DNA of 64,000 nt, taken from NCBI GenBank assembly GCA_922989275.2, contig OV277867.1:4092001-4156000 (forward strand), written 5' to 3'. The notes beneath the pieces are model-generated. The model worked only from the letters and a program-made list of their open reading frames with translations. It was not told the origin of the DNA and ran no database searches. Below are positions 15,101 through 22,139 of the stretch, one piece after another (the stretch's first letter is position 1; each line of letters begins with the position of its first letter). This DNA comes from Gari tellinella (taxonomy: Eukaryota; Mollusca; Bivalvia; Cardiida; Psammobiidae). A program made the position numbers and the translations under genes.

Positions 15101-16942
15101 GCATGACAAAATTACAAGAAAAAGGCTATAGGATAAAGAAACGATTCGTAAAATCGCACTTGAAAAATGCAAATTTGGAAATCTTAGGATTTTTCATGTC
15201 AACTTATGGCAGCCCTGATTTGTTCAAATGACTACATGGGTAGGGCTAACACAAAACTCTAAATAAACAATGAAACCAGCCTGATCCAGACTATGGACAA
15301 AAGCAAGAGACATCAAAACATGTATACACCTTTCACAGGGAGTCCAGACTTATCCAATTTATGCCTGGATATTGCAGTGAACTCTCCCTATGTGCTATCT
15401 GGAAGATTTCATTATATAAATATATATATACAAGGGTGATCTAAGGACACTGTAATGTTTCGCCATACAGCAGAACATTTCATATGCAATAGCAGACAAT
15501 GTAGACCCTAATGAGACACCGCGTAACGTAGTCTAGTCCATTTCTGACTTTTAAGGGTTGTTTTTGTCAATGTTTATCCTTGTGACAAACAGTGAAGACC
15601 CTGATCAGAGGACTCCTTTCGGAGCCCTCTGATATGGGTCTTCACTGTTTGCATAGGACATTTATACTATTCACATGTACATGTTTGAAAAGGACGCCTA
15701 TATGCGGGACTAGGGTTCAAAGAGTTAAATAGCTTCCTGTCTTAAAATTGCATTTCACCATCATAGATGACTTAACCCTTTCACTCTAAATGACGTCACA
15801 AAACGCATTTGCAAGCAGTTTCGATCTTGATCAGACGCCACGTCACGCGACGTCTGGTCAACATCAAAACTGTTTGTCACTTGTTTTGAAATAACGTCAG
15901 TTATACTGCCTTAAATCTAAGTTCGAAACGATGGCAGACAACAAAATTGAAGCAGACGACAATATGGCGGTGAAGGGGGGTTAAGACCTCACGATAAATC
16001 TGACCATTAACTCATTATCCCCTGAAACTTCCAATGGAAAATTCCAGTTTGCAATAAAGGCTGGTCCATTTTAGACTATTTTGGGTTGTTTTTTGTAATA
16101 AATTGAAAAATGACAAACAGTGAAGTCCCTTATCAGAGGGCTCCTGCAGGAGCCCTCTGATCAGGGACTTCACTGTTTGCATAGGACAAGTGTACTCTTC
16201 ACAGGTACACATTTGGTAAACGACGCATATATGTGTCACTAGGGCTCAATGAGTTAAAGGGTTAAGTCCACTGTGCATACAGTTTGGTTTCGTATTAGAC
16301 GCCGTGTAACGATGCGTCTTATCAGGGTCCAAACTGTTCATAGTACTCGTATCAAAACATAAAAATGAAGTTTGCATACTGACAGTTGGTTATCCCTAAC
16401 GGTCCCATCGTTCATTGGAACAAATCTAAAACCCACAGTTTCGCCAAACGTTTAGAGTAATAAAGGACCACAGACTCCGAGTCCAGACCCCACCCCACCC
16501 TACTGGACTTGGCCATGTACTAAGATTTAAAGTGATTGGCGATAAATTAAAAAGCGAGTCGTTCATAACCAAATGACATTTAGCCCCTTCACTGCCTTAC
16601 CCCGAGCACAACAGTAACTGTTGTTTGCAAACAGTTTGGATCCTGATATGACGCCGCGTTACGCGGCGTCTGATCAGGATCCAAACTTTTTGACATTTAT
16701 TTCAACATTTCTTCAGTCAAAATAGCAAAAAATAAAATTTAAGAAATAAAAGCAGACGACAATTGTTTAAAATTGATGACGTCACGACAGTGAAGGGGTT
16801 AACTGTATATTGTCTTGAGTACTTACGTAAAATAGTACATCATTGCCAGTGTTACGAGGAAGCCGATTAAGATAATCTTCCGTCTTTTCCTCCAAAATCT
16901 CCGCAAAACGTGTAGGCAGTAACGTTGCATATCTATGGTCAT
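1..16942 (-). CDS. Membrane-anchored beta-N-acetylhexosaminidase (GH20, chitobiase type), 3' part beyond window
   Basis: Gene-level entry. Seven coding exons, 16827-16942, 13448-13509, 8207-8902, 6414-6707, 6036-6181, 3238-3718 and 1-137, join in frame through GT-AG introns and give 644 residues. Order: short cytoplasmic tail and signal anchor (residues about 22-38), CHB_HEX-like carbohydrate-binding domain (about 70-230), GH20b-like domain (about 290-380), then the GH20 TIM barrel starting at RGLHIDVARNF. The catalytic Asp-Glu pair is D577-E578 in HFGGDEV. Family knowledge: such enzymes remove terminal N-acetylglucosamine or N-acetylgalactosamine from chitooligosaccharides or glycans by substrate-assisted catalysis. 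Bacterial chitobiases are near 880 residues, so roughly a quarter is missing past the left edge. I infer a secretory-pathway or cell-surface enzyme with a lumenal catalytic domain. Introns consist mainly of MITEs. Confidence 0.93.
149..317. mobile_element. Family H MITE (degraded), intron 6 of hexosaminidase
   Basis: Starts about 12 bp from the exon 7 acceptor with a decayed end (GCGAACTTTGATATCTCG). The core is an inverted repeat CGTGTTTCAAAGTTAAAACG around 250-310 with the complementary copy. The outer right end is missing. Confidence 0.6.
440..540 (+). mobile_element. tRNA-derived SINE fragment
   Basis: TTAGTCCAGTTGG (451-463) fits a Pol III A box and TAGATTCGATTCCC about 30 bp later fits a B box, followed by a T-rich run. 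The ends do not pair as an acceptor stem, so a SINE head is likelier than a functional tRNA gene. Confidence 0.5.
895..1050. repeat. Foldback element (CCAAGGTTTGAG type)
   Basis: Imperfect inverted repeat: TCCAAGGTTTGAGTTTGAG on the left, CTCAACTCAAAAGCTTTACA and ACCTTGGA on the right, with ATCTGACCAATCAAAT in the middle. The same foldback recurs at 53832-53984. A degenerate cassette hairpin (GGGCCCTGATCAGACG) lies just left, at 813-862. Confidence 0.55.
1193..1389. mobile_element. Family H MITE, complete
   Basis: Bounded by TACAGTCGAACTTCGATATC and its complement ending TTCGACTGTA. The internal palindrome is CGTATTTCAAAGTTAAAACG with its inverse around 1230-1290. TA at both ends suggests a Tc1/mariner-type target. 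Flanking 1390-2246 and 2490-3039 show only low-complexity AT-rich DNA to my reading. Confidence 0.75.
2247..2488 (+). mobile_element. Family A MITE, hybrid ends
   Basis: Left end TACAGTGGAGAATCTG is of one subtype, right end CGTTTTCTCCACTGCA of the other. The central cassette hairpin covers about 2354-2425. Frames through it are noncoding. Confidence 0.85.
3040..3192. mobile_element. Family D foldback
   Basis: Long inverted repeat: GTGCTCATTATTTATCATT, then AATAAACTCGTTGACTAAAA, a short GCTCGCCAAGG spacer, then the complements. Related copies lie at 24199-24355 and 25570-25690. It ends less than 50 bp from the donor of hexosaminidase exon 6. Confidence 0.7.
3238..3718 (-). CDS. Hexosaminidase exon 6: catalytic residues
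   Basis: Acceptor TTGTTGCTATTCAG, 160 codons plus one base, donor GTTCGG (weak; chosen because its phase gives GAG with exon 7, whereas the later GTGACC option would create a stop). Contains EVIPEFDMPGHSHAAI, the substrate-site strand, and FHFGGDEVVDQAW, where Asp orients the N-acetyl group and Glu is the general acid. Both key residues are intact. A family G MITE begins 17 bp upstream of the acceptor. Confidence 0.95.
3736..3928. mobile_element. Family G MITE
   Basis: Ends TACAGTAAAACCTCTCTATT and AGTATTTACTGTA, with internal arms AGAAAGCTCCCTTTATGTTC and CACCTTGCTTTAA. It lies 17 bp from the exon 6 acceptor. Confidence 0.7.
3953..4432. repeat. Degraded MITE cluster (F, G and A remnants)
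   Basis: 3953-4147 is a decayed family F copy (TTAACTCATTCGCCCCTGAAAC at its start, AGAGGACTCC hairpin). 4152-4330 resembles decayed family G (GTGGTCGCTTAT end). 4393-4432 keeps the right end of family A (GCGTTTATTGGGAA, CTTCTCCACTTT). The rest, to 4770, shows nothing recognisable. Confidence 0.5.
4770..5965 (+). repeat. Tandem repeat, about 75-bp unit, intron of hexosaminidase
   Basis: About 14-16 imperfect units, each with a GTGAGTTTATTCGCG-like start, GGATATACAACTATTTGTT, then TACTAATGCTTCCTTG. Units diverge progressively toward the right and small open frames across them are incidental. Confidence 0.75.
6036..6181 (-). CDS. Hexosaminidase exon 5: GH20 barrel
   Basis: Acceptor CTTATTATTTCAG, donor GTTTGT after an AAG codon. 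It codes for DVARNFHGEKEIKKIMDAM, then MYKMNKLHLHLSDDEGWRL and EIPGMPELTK. H-x-H-x-S-D-D-E-G-W-R is a GH20 hallmark strand. Joins exon 6 in phase 0 as ELTKIGSQRC. Confidence 0.95.
6414..6707 (-). CDS. Hexosaminidase exon 4: GH20b domain and barrel entry
   Basis: Acceptor TTTCATTTACAG, donor GTATGT. Joining exon 3 gives SKYLAEKLKVKLV. It contains DEAYIVTSD and the typical G-S-F-Y-A-T-Q-T-L segment that precedes the barrel in GH20 enzymes, then DAPRYAYRGLHI, the first barrel strand, completed by exon 5 to RGLHIDVARNF. Confidence 0.93.
6755..7004 (+). mobile_element. Family A MITE, complete
   Basis: Perfect ends TACAGTGGAGAATCTGTTAT and ATAACAGATTCTCCACTGTA. The cassette GGAGCCTGATCAGACGCCGG with its inverse spans about 6873-6942. 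Located 48 bp upstream of the exon 4 acceptor. Confidence 0.92.
7190..7830 (+). repeat. Dispersed mollusc-style repeat with a nested MITE
   Basis: Contains GTCCGTCAGTCCGTCCATCC, then two imperfect units with TATTTCCCATACCTCATAAG or TATTTCCTATACAGCACCAG followed by GGGTACCAAAT. The second unit is separated from the first by a family A element at 7332-7581. Class not determined. Confidence 0.5.
7332..7581 (+). mobile_element. Family A MITE, complete, second end subtype
   Basis: Ends TACAGTGGAGAAAACGTTAT and ATAACGTTTTCTCCACTGTA match each other. TA flanks the element within a CTACTGT/ACCTTG context of the surrounding repeat, so it is a later insertion. Confidence 0.92.
7946..8128 (+). mobile_element. 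Family A MITE, shrunken
   Basis: CAGTGAAGAAGGCG start, CCCGTTTAAACCCAAACGCG, then only the right half of the cassette (CCCGGCGTCTGGTCTGG) and CTTCTCCGCTATA. It has lost the left half of the hairpin. Confidence 0.65.
8207..8902 (-). CDS. Hexosaminidase exon 3: CHB_HEX-like domain
   Basis: Acceptor TTATTTTCAG, donor GTAGGT, 231 whole codons, phase 1 at both ends. The stretch from YIAANLQVQYSVVSNEGD through SQRWRLFFYSLQ and EPVGGYFKELKPGQS to MPNWFVVG has the beta-sandwich layout of the N-terminal carbohydrate-binding domain of bacterial chitobiases: an N-K-G hairpin, a W-R-x-F-F strand, a leucine-rich Gly-Gly segment and P-x-W. After a linker the segment DIKVLPTPLEM opens the GH20b domain. Confidence 0.92.
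8918..9142. mobile_element. Family G MITE, decayed right end
   Basis: Begins TACAGTAAAACCC 16 bp from the exon 3 acceptor. Its right end has decayed to TTTAGTGGTCGC and abuts the next TTAA element. Confidence 0.55.
9140..9363. mobile_element. TTAA MITE with cassette hairpin (TTAACCCATTTG ends)
   Basis: Starts TTAACCCATTTGTGACC and ends GCAAATGGGTTAA, with TTAA at each boundary. The centre is a cassette variant: GGCAAACAGTGTAGACTCTG, GGCGCCGCATAATGCGGCGTC, complement. Another set of ends around the same core. A partial family B copy follows at 9466-9540 (CATTCACTGTCATGACGTCATC). Confidence 0.65.
9869..10107 (+). mobile_element. Family A MITE
   Basis: Both ends of the GAATCTG subtype; small deletions in CGTACGCAAACGC and in the cassette flank (GGTGGAAACAG). 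Confidence 0.88.
10174..10429. mobile_element. Family C2 MITE with 6-bp target duplication
   Basis: Ends CAGGCCTGCCATAAG and ATGGCAGCCCTG, flanked by CCGGTT at 10168-10173 and 10430-10435. The central hairpin is GCAGAATGCGCATTAGGGCACATTC type, inside AAAGCAGGTTGAAAGTAAA and its inverse. Confidence 0.85.
10822..11071 (-). mobile_element. Family A MITE, complete
   Basis: Inverted orientation: starts TACAGTGGAGAATCTG followed by CCCAATAAACGCG, ends CAGATTCTCCACTGTA. A C1-like remnant (GGCTAAAGTTAAAGCAGAATGC) follows at 11080-11180. Confidence 0.9.
11347..11560. mobile_element. Family B1 MITE, TTAA target
   Basis: TTAACCCTTAGCCCGCC at one end, GGCAGGCTAAGGGTTAA at the other. The cassette is the GGATCCAGATGAGACGTCG variant. 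A nearly identical copy lies at 62162-62374. A decayed relative with hairpin AGATTTGGATTCAGATGAGA follows at 11600-11690. Confidence 0.85.
11925..12179. mobile_element. Family C2 MITE with 6-bp target duplication
   Basis: CAGGGCTGCCATTTCTCC to TTATGGCAGCCCTG, flanked on both sides by AAGTAT. Opposite orientation to the copy at 10174. Confidence 0.88.
12272..12480. mobile_element. Family G MITE, complete
   Basis: Ends TACAGTAAAATCTCTCTATT and AATAGAGGGGTTTTACTGTA. The hairpin is GGTGACAGTAAACCAGAAAG, CTCCTATAGGAG, complement. Confidence 0.85.
12500..12890 (+). repeat. Two-unit direct repeat, about 180 bp each
   Basis: Both units carry ATTCTATGTA(G/A)GAAAA, ATTCAAAGGG and CCACRTGAACA, followed by GTTTGG(A/G)G and a TAGA(C/A)AGATAG-like end. 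It resembles other dispersed repeats of the window; class unknown. Confidence 0.5.
12926..13080. mobile_element. Family H MITE, diverged
   Basis: TATAGTCGAAACTCTTTACT to TATCGAGTTTCGAGTGTA. The internal palindrome has lost most of one arm (CGTATTTCAAAGTTTAAACG, then CATATGGGTATGTTCG). Confidence 0.6.
13448..13509 (-). CDS. Hexosaminidase exon 2 (62 bp)
   Basis: A small exon between acceptor TATTTTCAG and donor GTGAGT. It codes for ANEKGPYTGSKYNLHIQLFG and joins exon 1 in phase 2 and exon 3 in phase 1 without a stop, giving the junction LFGETTIPDP. Its 62 bp length is exactly what the phases of exons 1 and 3 require. No family motif is visible in it; the support is splice sites and phase. Confidence 0.82.
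13564..13935. mobile_element. Family I MITE with cassette hairpin
   Basis: Left TACAGCACTCCCTCTCTAC (decayed), right GTAGAGAGGGACCACTGTA. The subterminal pair GAGGGAGTCGTT is repeated. The middle cassette is CTTGAATCCAGATCAGACGC, GCGTAACGC, complement. Other copies: 17783-18165 and 23166-23513. Confidence 0.8.
14108..14359. mobile_element. Family C1 MITE (TTAA target)
   Basis: TTAACCCTTTCCCTTATAG at the left; AGAAACAGGC and a terminal TTAA at the right. The hairpin is GCTGAAAGTAAAGCAGAATG, TGCCCTAGGGCA, complement. A lone decayed cassette hairpin precedes it at 13985-14052. Confidence 0.8.
14641..14890 (+). mobile_element. Family A MITE, complete
   Basis: Perfect 20-bp ends; close to a consensus copy. 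The flanks have no duplicated bases beyond TA. Confidence 0.93.
14963..15217. mobile_element. Family C2 MITE with 6-bp target duplication
   Basis: CAGGGCTGCCATTTC to TATGGCAGCCCTG between two copies of ATTTGT (14957-14962, 15218-15223). Confidence 0.88.
15530..15728 (+). mobile_element. Family F MITE, left end lost
   Basis: Begins inside the element (CCATTTCTGACTTTTAAGGG), keeps the hairpin GATCAGAGGACTCC and ends GGGTTCAAAGAGTTAA. Confidence 0.7.
15772..15984. mobile_element. Family B2 MITE (TTAA) with cassette
   Basis: TTAACCCTTTCACTC to ATGGCGGTGAAGGGGGGTTAA; the cassette is CTTGATCAGACGCCACG, CGTGGC-like inverse, AAACTGTTTG. GCAGACGACAATATGGCGG is typical of the right side. Confidence 0.8.
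16007..16257 (+). mobile_element. Family F MITE, complete
   Basis: TTAACTCATTATCCCCTGAA to AATGAGTTAA; the hairpin is GTGAAGTCCCTTATCAGAGG, GCTCCTGCAGGAGC, complement. A lone cassette variant follows at 16270-16337. Confidence 0.82.
16581..16802 (-). mobile_element. Family B MITE, complete
   Basis: Left TAGCCCCTTCACTGCC (first T bases decayed), right GACGTCACGACAGTGAAGGG then GTTAA. The cassette is GGATCCTGATATGACGCCGC, GTTACGC, complement. It ends 24 bp from the hexosaminidase exon 1 donor. Confidence 0.85.
16827..16942 (-). CDS. Hexosaminidase exon 1: start and signal anchor
   Basis: Coding from ATG at 16942, or from a second in-frame ATG at 16930, to a strong GTAAGT donor (16826-16821). 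An in-frame TAG lies upstream, so this is the first coding exon. The peptide begins MTIDMQRYCLHVLRR, then a basic run WRKRRK, then the hydrophobic segment IILIGFLVTLAMMYYF. Basic residues before one membrane segment and no cleavage motif suggest a type II (N-in) anchor rather than a cleaved signal peptide. The exon ends after two bases of a codon (AC), completed by the T opening exon 2. Confidence 0.85.
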
Positions 16943-17516
16943 TGAAACGTCTAGAATATCGTAATTATTCCATGTATGCTATGTTAATACACTTGAAATT
17001 TATATACCTGCAATTATAAAAAACAATGTGTGTTTACTTAGCCTTAGCATGCATAACTTACATCACATGTAAATCTACAGTATCTTGACTGAAATTTGCA
17101 AACAGTTGAATCCAGATCAGACGCCGAGTTACTCGGCGTCTGATCTAGATCCAAACTGTTTGACACTTTCATTTCTTCACTTAAAAATGATGCTATATGT
17201 TATTAGAAAAGCTGCAGACGGTAAATACGGGACAGACGATAATTTAGCAGCATAAAGGTTATGTGACATTACAAGTGTTAATAATTATGCTGTTGTCTGT
17301 TGAGTGTACAGTAAAGATTGTTTTACTCCTTGATTTGTCGTCTGCAATAGTTGTAGTCTGCTTCTGATATAAAATTTGATAGAAAATATTTTTTTAAATG
17401 AGATCAGAATGTTAAATAGTTTGGATCTTGATGAAACATTATGCTTAAATGGGGTTAATCGAAACAACCAAGCAACTGGAAATCTACAGCGAGCATGGTG
17501 AACATGTTAATATTTC
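16943..17516 (-). promoter_or_regulatory. Upstream region of the hexosaminidase start; no core promoter recognised
   Basis: The first 140 bp upstream of the ATG is AT-rich with no clear TATA box or initiator. From 17085 to 17265 it is occupied by a family B2 element (cassette GAATCCAGATCAGACGCCGA, GTTACTC, complement). A further decayed relative covers 17330-17460. The transcription start cannot be placed. Confidence 0.3.
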
Positions 17517-17745
17517 AGTTTAAGTTTATTTAGGCCAAACGAAACGAAATTTACTTTTAGATGTAGAAAATGACAGTGACTTGAAAATATTAACAGTCCT
17601 TTTTATTTTGCGTGGCAAACAGTTTAGAGCCTGATCAGACGCCGGGTAAAACGGCGTCTGATCTGGCTCTTAACTGTGTGCAAAGAAAATAGATGTTTAA
17701 GCGTAAACGCGTTAATTTGGAAAGAATAACGAGTACTCCACGGTA
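17517..17745 (+). mobile_element. Family A MITE, diverged
   Basis: The left end is eroded; the cassette GAGCCTGATCAGACGCCGGG and right end GAAAGAATAACGAGTACTCC then ACGGTA remain. Confidence 0.7.
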
Positions 17746-17782
17746 TCAAACAGCTTAAACATATCCACCTGCTGATTATTTA

Positions 17783-18165
17783 TAAACAGCGTTCCCTCTC
17801 TAGAGTCTCTACAAACAATACCCAGTGGGAGACAAAAAGTGTGTGTGTTGTTCGGAAAGAGTCGTTATAGAGAGGGAAATTGATTACATTTGCAAACAGC
17901 TTGAATCCATATCAGACGCCGCGTAACGCGGCGTCTGATCTTGATTCAAGCTATTTGTCATGCACTCGTCATTAAGTTTTTTCCCTTCCAAAATGTCAAT
18001 TTTTTTACTTGAGAAAAACAGCAGGCGACAAATTTAAGCAGACGATATTGCAGCAGTAAAAGCGTTAGACATAGAATCTACTTGTCTTGCTTAGGGATCT
18101 TCGGCAAAGGTCGTTGTAAGGAGGGAGTCGTTGTTGTGAGGGCCGTTGTAGAGAGGGGGCACTGT
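17783..18165. mobile_element. Family I MITE
   Basis: AGCGTTCCCTCTCTAG near the start and GTAGAGAGGGGGCACTGT at the end; cassette CTTGAATCCATATCAGACGC, GCGTAACGC, complement. A decayed B2-like element with hairpin GGATCCTGATGAGACGCAGC follows at 18312-18515. Confidence 0.75.
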
Positions 18166-18740
18166 CTCTTGGCAAACGAAGGCACTCAACTTCACACATT
18201 GTTTGAAAACATTTTTGTTAATAAATGTATTCAACAATTTAAATATGCGTCGCTGTCTTTTGTAAAGTTAACAAGTAGTGTGCCAAATAATGATACGGAT
18301 TAAAACTATTTGAGCGCCAAGGAAGATTGTCCTCTGCAATAAATGCCGTCTGTTATTTTAAAATCAGATTTTTCGAAAATGTTTTTTTGAAACAGTGCCA
18401 AAGTGTCAAAAAGTTTGGATCCTGATGAGACGCAGCTTAAAGCGGCGTCTCATCTGGATCCAAACTGTTTGCAAAGGTAATCACGATTTTGCCACTAGCG
18501 TGCAAAACTTTAACCCCTAATGGCCTTCTTTGAGCTATTTGAATCGAATTTGGAAACAGGTTGGAGCACAATCAAACTCTGAGTAGTCTTCTGAACTGGA
18601 TCGTGTCTGTTTTAAACTTTTGTTTCACTCAATTCAATTTTGGGTAAAACTTGCAAAGATGTAATATACAAGATTTTCAAGCGATTGCAGACGATCATGA
18701 TTTTCAACCAGTCGGTATTATAGCTAACCTACGGTGCATA

Positions 18741-19018
18741 TACAATGGAGAACATGGGTCTGGCTGTACGTCGTCACAGTTCTTTCCCAATAAACGCGTT
18801 TACGCTACAACTATTATTTCTATTGCAAACAGTTTGGAGTCAGATCAGACGCCGGGTACCCGGCGTTTGATCAGGCTCCAAACCGTTTGCCACCAAGATA
18901 CAAAATGTAAACATGAATTATCAGAATTGTCCAAACGTTGCACTTTTCTACGTTTTAGTACTTTGCGTTTGCGAACGTTTGCGTTTAAACTGGAAAGAAT
19001 AACGTTTTCTCCACTGCA
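18741..19018 (-). mobile_element. Family A MITE with small insertions
   Basis: TACAATGGAGAACATGGG at the left carries an extra 20-bp segment; the right end CGTTTTCTCCACTGCA is near intact. The cassette centre is shortened to CGCCGGGTACCCGGCG. Confidence 0.8.
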
Positions 19019-19106
19019 CTATGTTTATAACGCTATTATAATAATGTTTTCTACAATTATGTCAAGATATTCATAATAAATCTTCCTTCACTCTGGCCGG
19101 AATGCG

Positions 19107-19611
19107 ACTTAACCCTCACACCGCCATATTTAGTGCATGTGTTACCCCTTCACCGCCATAGTATCGTCTGCTTCAATATTGACGTCTGAAAGATCGTTTG
19201 AAAATGGATTTAATGCAATAGATCCATGATTGAATTGAAGAAATAAATGTATCGATACGAAAGTCAAACATTTTTTTGGTTCCTGATCAGACGCCGCGTT
19301 ACGCATATGGCAATAAAGAAGTTAAAAGAGAATATATTTCTTCTTTCAAATCCATATAAATTTTTATTTTCCATCTCAAGTTTCGAGGCAGGACAATTTT
19401 CGTTATAAACCCAGTCTGTACGATTATGCAGTCCACATGCCTGAGCTAACGTCACTTTTAACTAAAACACCTTCACTACCTTGAAGTCTGCTTTTATATC
19501 TCAAATTCAAAATTTAGGTAGATCTATATTGACTACAGTAATATCGTAATGAGTGTCCTGGTCAGACGCGGTCACTGGAGGAATTACCAGCATTTATTGA
19601 AGTCCTCAGCT
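19107..19611. repeat. Decayed B2/B elements with an unidentified insert
   Basis: 19107-19304 resembles B2 (CCCTTCACCGCCATAG, TTCCTGATCAGACGCCGCG) and stops mid-cassette. 19305-19460 is unrelated AT-rich DNA with an open minus frame that I could not identify. 19470-19590 again resembles B-type remnants. Confidence 0.45.
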
Positions 19612-20057
19612 TTAACCCCTTCACTGCCGTGACGTCATCAATTTTAAACAATTGTCGTCTGCTTTTATTTGTTAAATTTTAAATTTTGCTATTTTGACTG
19701 AAGAAATCTTGAAATGAGAGTCAAACAGTTTGGATCCTGATCAGACGCCGCGTAACGCGGCGTCTAATCAGGATCCAAATTGTTTGCAAAAAACTGTTGT
19801 GCTCGGGGTACAGTGGAGAATCTGTTATTCTTTCCCGTTTAACGCAAACGTACGCAAACGCAAAGCACTAAAACGTAGAAAAGAACAACTTTTGGACAAT
19901 TCTGATAATTCTTGTTTATCTTGGTGGCAAACAGTTTGGAGCCTGATCAGACGCCGGGTTACCCGGCGTCTGATCTGGCTCCAAACTGTTTGCACTGCAA
20001 ATAATAGTTTTAGCGTAAACGCGTTTTTTGGGAAAGAATAACAGATTCTCCACTGTA
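19612..20057 (+). mobile_element. Family B MITE carrying a family A insertion
   Basis: 19612-19808 is family B (TTAACCCCTTCACTGCCGTG, cassette GGATCCTGATCAGACGCCGC, GTAACGC, complement) up to CTCGGGG. 19809-20057 is a complete family A copy with TA at both ends. The expected B end (GGCAGTGAAGGGGTTAA) does not follow; instead another B-like start (AACAATGTCGTCTGCTTTTA) does, so the far side has rearranged. Confidence 0.82.
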
Positions 20058-20881
20058 AACAATGTCGTCTGCTTTTATTCCTCAAATTCTCAAAAAGGTA
20101 GAGCTTTCTATGTTGATGATATACGTCGCACACGTTTATCAAGTCATTCTATTATACCAGACCTAGTGTTTTTAAATTTATTTCACTGGTGCAAACTGAA
20201 AATGCTAAAGAGCTATTCAAATTGAAAAAGGTTTTATCCGAAGCGTTTAAACGACGATTGTCAATATCAAATACTTTTTAAAGACATCTCCTGACGACCT
20301 TTTGGTTATAACGCCTTGCCAGATTATTTACTGTCAATTCTCTTGCAAAAAGCATGAGTCTTGTGCATATTGAACCATTGAATCGTCTTATGTGATACCG
20401 GACCTTTATATTTGATAGTTTGGTTAGAAATAACCATTGAAAATCACTAAAGCATGAGTATAACCTGGACCTCACCAGGTAAACTGAGATTGTGTTGCAC
20501 GTGCTTTACAGTTACATTGGCACCTCCAGAACAATGGGCTGGTGGTCCCTCAATGGACTGAGGAAAAGTCTTTAAGTATCTCTATATGTAATAACAACAT
20601 TAACTCGGTGTAAAAACCCTACAGAGATTCGAACGAATTTAACTATTTAGAGTTCAACCTGTTTTTGTTCGATTAAACACGAATTAATATACGTGTATGT
20701 TACTTTAAAGTAAAACATGCACGTGATTGTTGTTTTGAAGTTCTTGACATGTGACTATGTTTATATTATTATGATTATATTGATGTATTTTTTTAATAAT
20801 AAGAAACACTATGTGTTTACATTACGGAATAAACAAATCTTGAATCTTGATGTTTCCAAACATCACACATCAAACATCACT
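20058..20881. other. Non-repeat intergenic stretch, nothing recognised
   Basis: No splice-bounded coding frame and no MITE ends seen. A minus frame of 65 residues (20278-20475) is basic and has no motif I know. Confidence 0.4.
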
Positions 20882-21085
20882 TACAGTGGAGAATACGTTA
20901 TTATTTCCCGTTTAAACGCAAACGCAAAATTCTTAAATGAAGAAAAGAAAAACTTTTTGACAATTCTGACTTTTCATTTTTATCTGAGTGGCGGCGTCTG
21001 ATCAGGCTCCAAACTGTTTGCACTGGTTATAATAGTTTTACCGTAAACGCGTTTATTGGGAAATAATAACCTTTTCTCCACTGTC
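20882..21085 (+). mobile_element. Family A MITE with half of the cassette deleted
   Basis: Ends TACAGTGGAGAATACG and CTTTTCTCCACTGT. The left half of the hairpin is missing: GAGTGG joins directly to CGGCGTCTGATCAGG. Confidence 0.8.
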
Positions 21086-21129
21086 TCACAAGTTGTCAGG
21101 TGGTTAACTTTTGTCCTGTATTGAGCACT

Positions 21130-21480
21130 CATATATCCTTTAACCCTTTGCACCGCCGAGGTCGCCTTAAGTCGCCTTTGAAAACAGTTTAGATCCAGAT
21201 CAGACACACAAACCGGTTGACACTCGTATCGATATTTATGAAATCAAACAACCTTAAATCAAACTTTGAATCGATCTTGCAGACAACAATATTGAAGCAA
21301 ACGACGATATAGCGTACTTGCAAACAGTTTGGAATGACCCGGCGTCTGATTAGGATCCAAACTGTTTGACAATCGTGGTAAACAGTACGGATCCTCATCA
21401 GAGTCCAGTTACTCGGTGTCTGATCAGGCTTCAAACTGTTTGCAAACATCAGAGTATCCGAGGTAAGACAGTGAAAGGTC
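21130..21480. repeat. Cluster of broken cassette hairpins (B2 relatives)
   Basis: AACCCTTTGCACCGCCGAGG marks a B2 end. Then come AACAGTTTAGATCCAGATC, AACAGTTTGGAATGACC and ACAGTACGGATCCTCATCAG with partial complements, the debris of two or three elements. Confidence 0.5.
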
Positions 21481-21493
21481 AAACACAACCAGA

Positions 21494-21744
21494 TACATTG
21501 GAGAAAACGTTATTCTTTCCCAATAAACGCGTTTACGCTTAAACTGTTAGTTCCGATGCAACCAGTTTGGAGCCTGATCAGACGCCGGGTAACCCGGCGT
21601 CTGGTCTGGCTCCAAATTGTTTGCCACCAAGATAAACATGAATTATCAGAATTGTCCAAAAGTTGTCCTTTTCTAACGTTTTAATGTTTTGCGTTTGCGT
21701 ACGTTTGCGTTTAAACGGGAAAGAATAAAATTTTCTCCACTGTA
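21494..21744 (-). mobile_element. Family A MITE
   Basis: TACATTGGAGAAAACG to AAAATTTTCTCCACTGTA, with the intact cassette GAGCCTGATCAGACGCCGGG. Confidence 0.88.
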
Positions 21745-21761
21745 CTATATTCCCTCTTTCA

Positions 21762-22018
21762 TACAGTAAAGAAGATGATATTCTTTCCCCGTGTAAACGC
21801 ATACGAAAAGCAAACGCAATTGCAATTAAATGTAAACAATGACAACTTTTTTTACACTTCTGGATATTCATTTAAACAAGAGTAGCAAATAGTTTGGAGC
21901 CTGATCAGACGCCGGGTAACCCGGCGTCTGATCTGGCTCCAAACTATTTGCAACTGAAATCATTGTTTTAGCAAAAACGCGTTTATTGGGAAGATTATTA
22001 AAGTCTCTTCCACCCTAC
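21762..22018 (+). mobile_element. Family A MITE, diverged
   Basis: TACAGTAAAGAAGATG start and AGTCTCTTCCACCCTA end; the cassette is perfect (GAGCCTGATCAGACGCCGGG with its inverse) although the ends have drifted. Confidence 0.8.
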
Positions 22019-22139
22019 TATATTTCCTGACTTAAGCCATACCCTTTTCCAAACTCCATGTGTAGACTCAATACTGTCACTAAATAAACTAAAATGTGTA
22101 TACTGATTTGTTTGTCCATGATTTTATGATCAACCAAAC

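Noticed and set aside
16330..16470. Minus-strand frame TFGETVGFRFVPMNDG as an extra hexosaminidase exon
   Set aside because: No acceptor precedes it, and exons 1, 2 and 3 already join in exact phase without it.
19264..19455. Minus frame with ACGLHNRTDWVYNENC
   Set aside because: Looks protein-like but has no splice sites or recognised family and is bordered by broken B2 elements; too short to claim.
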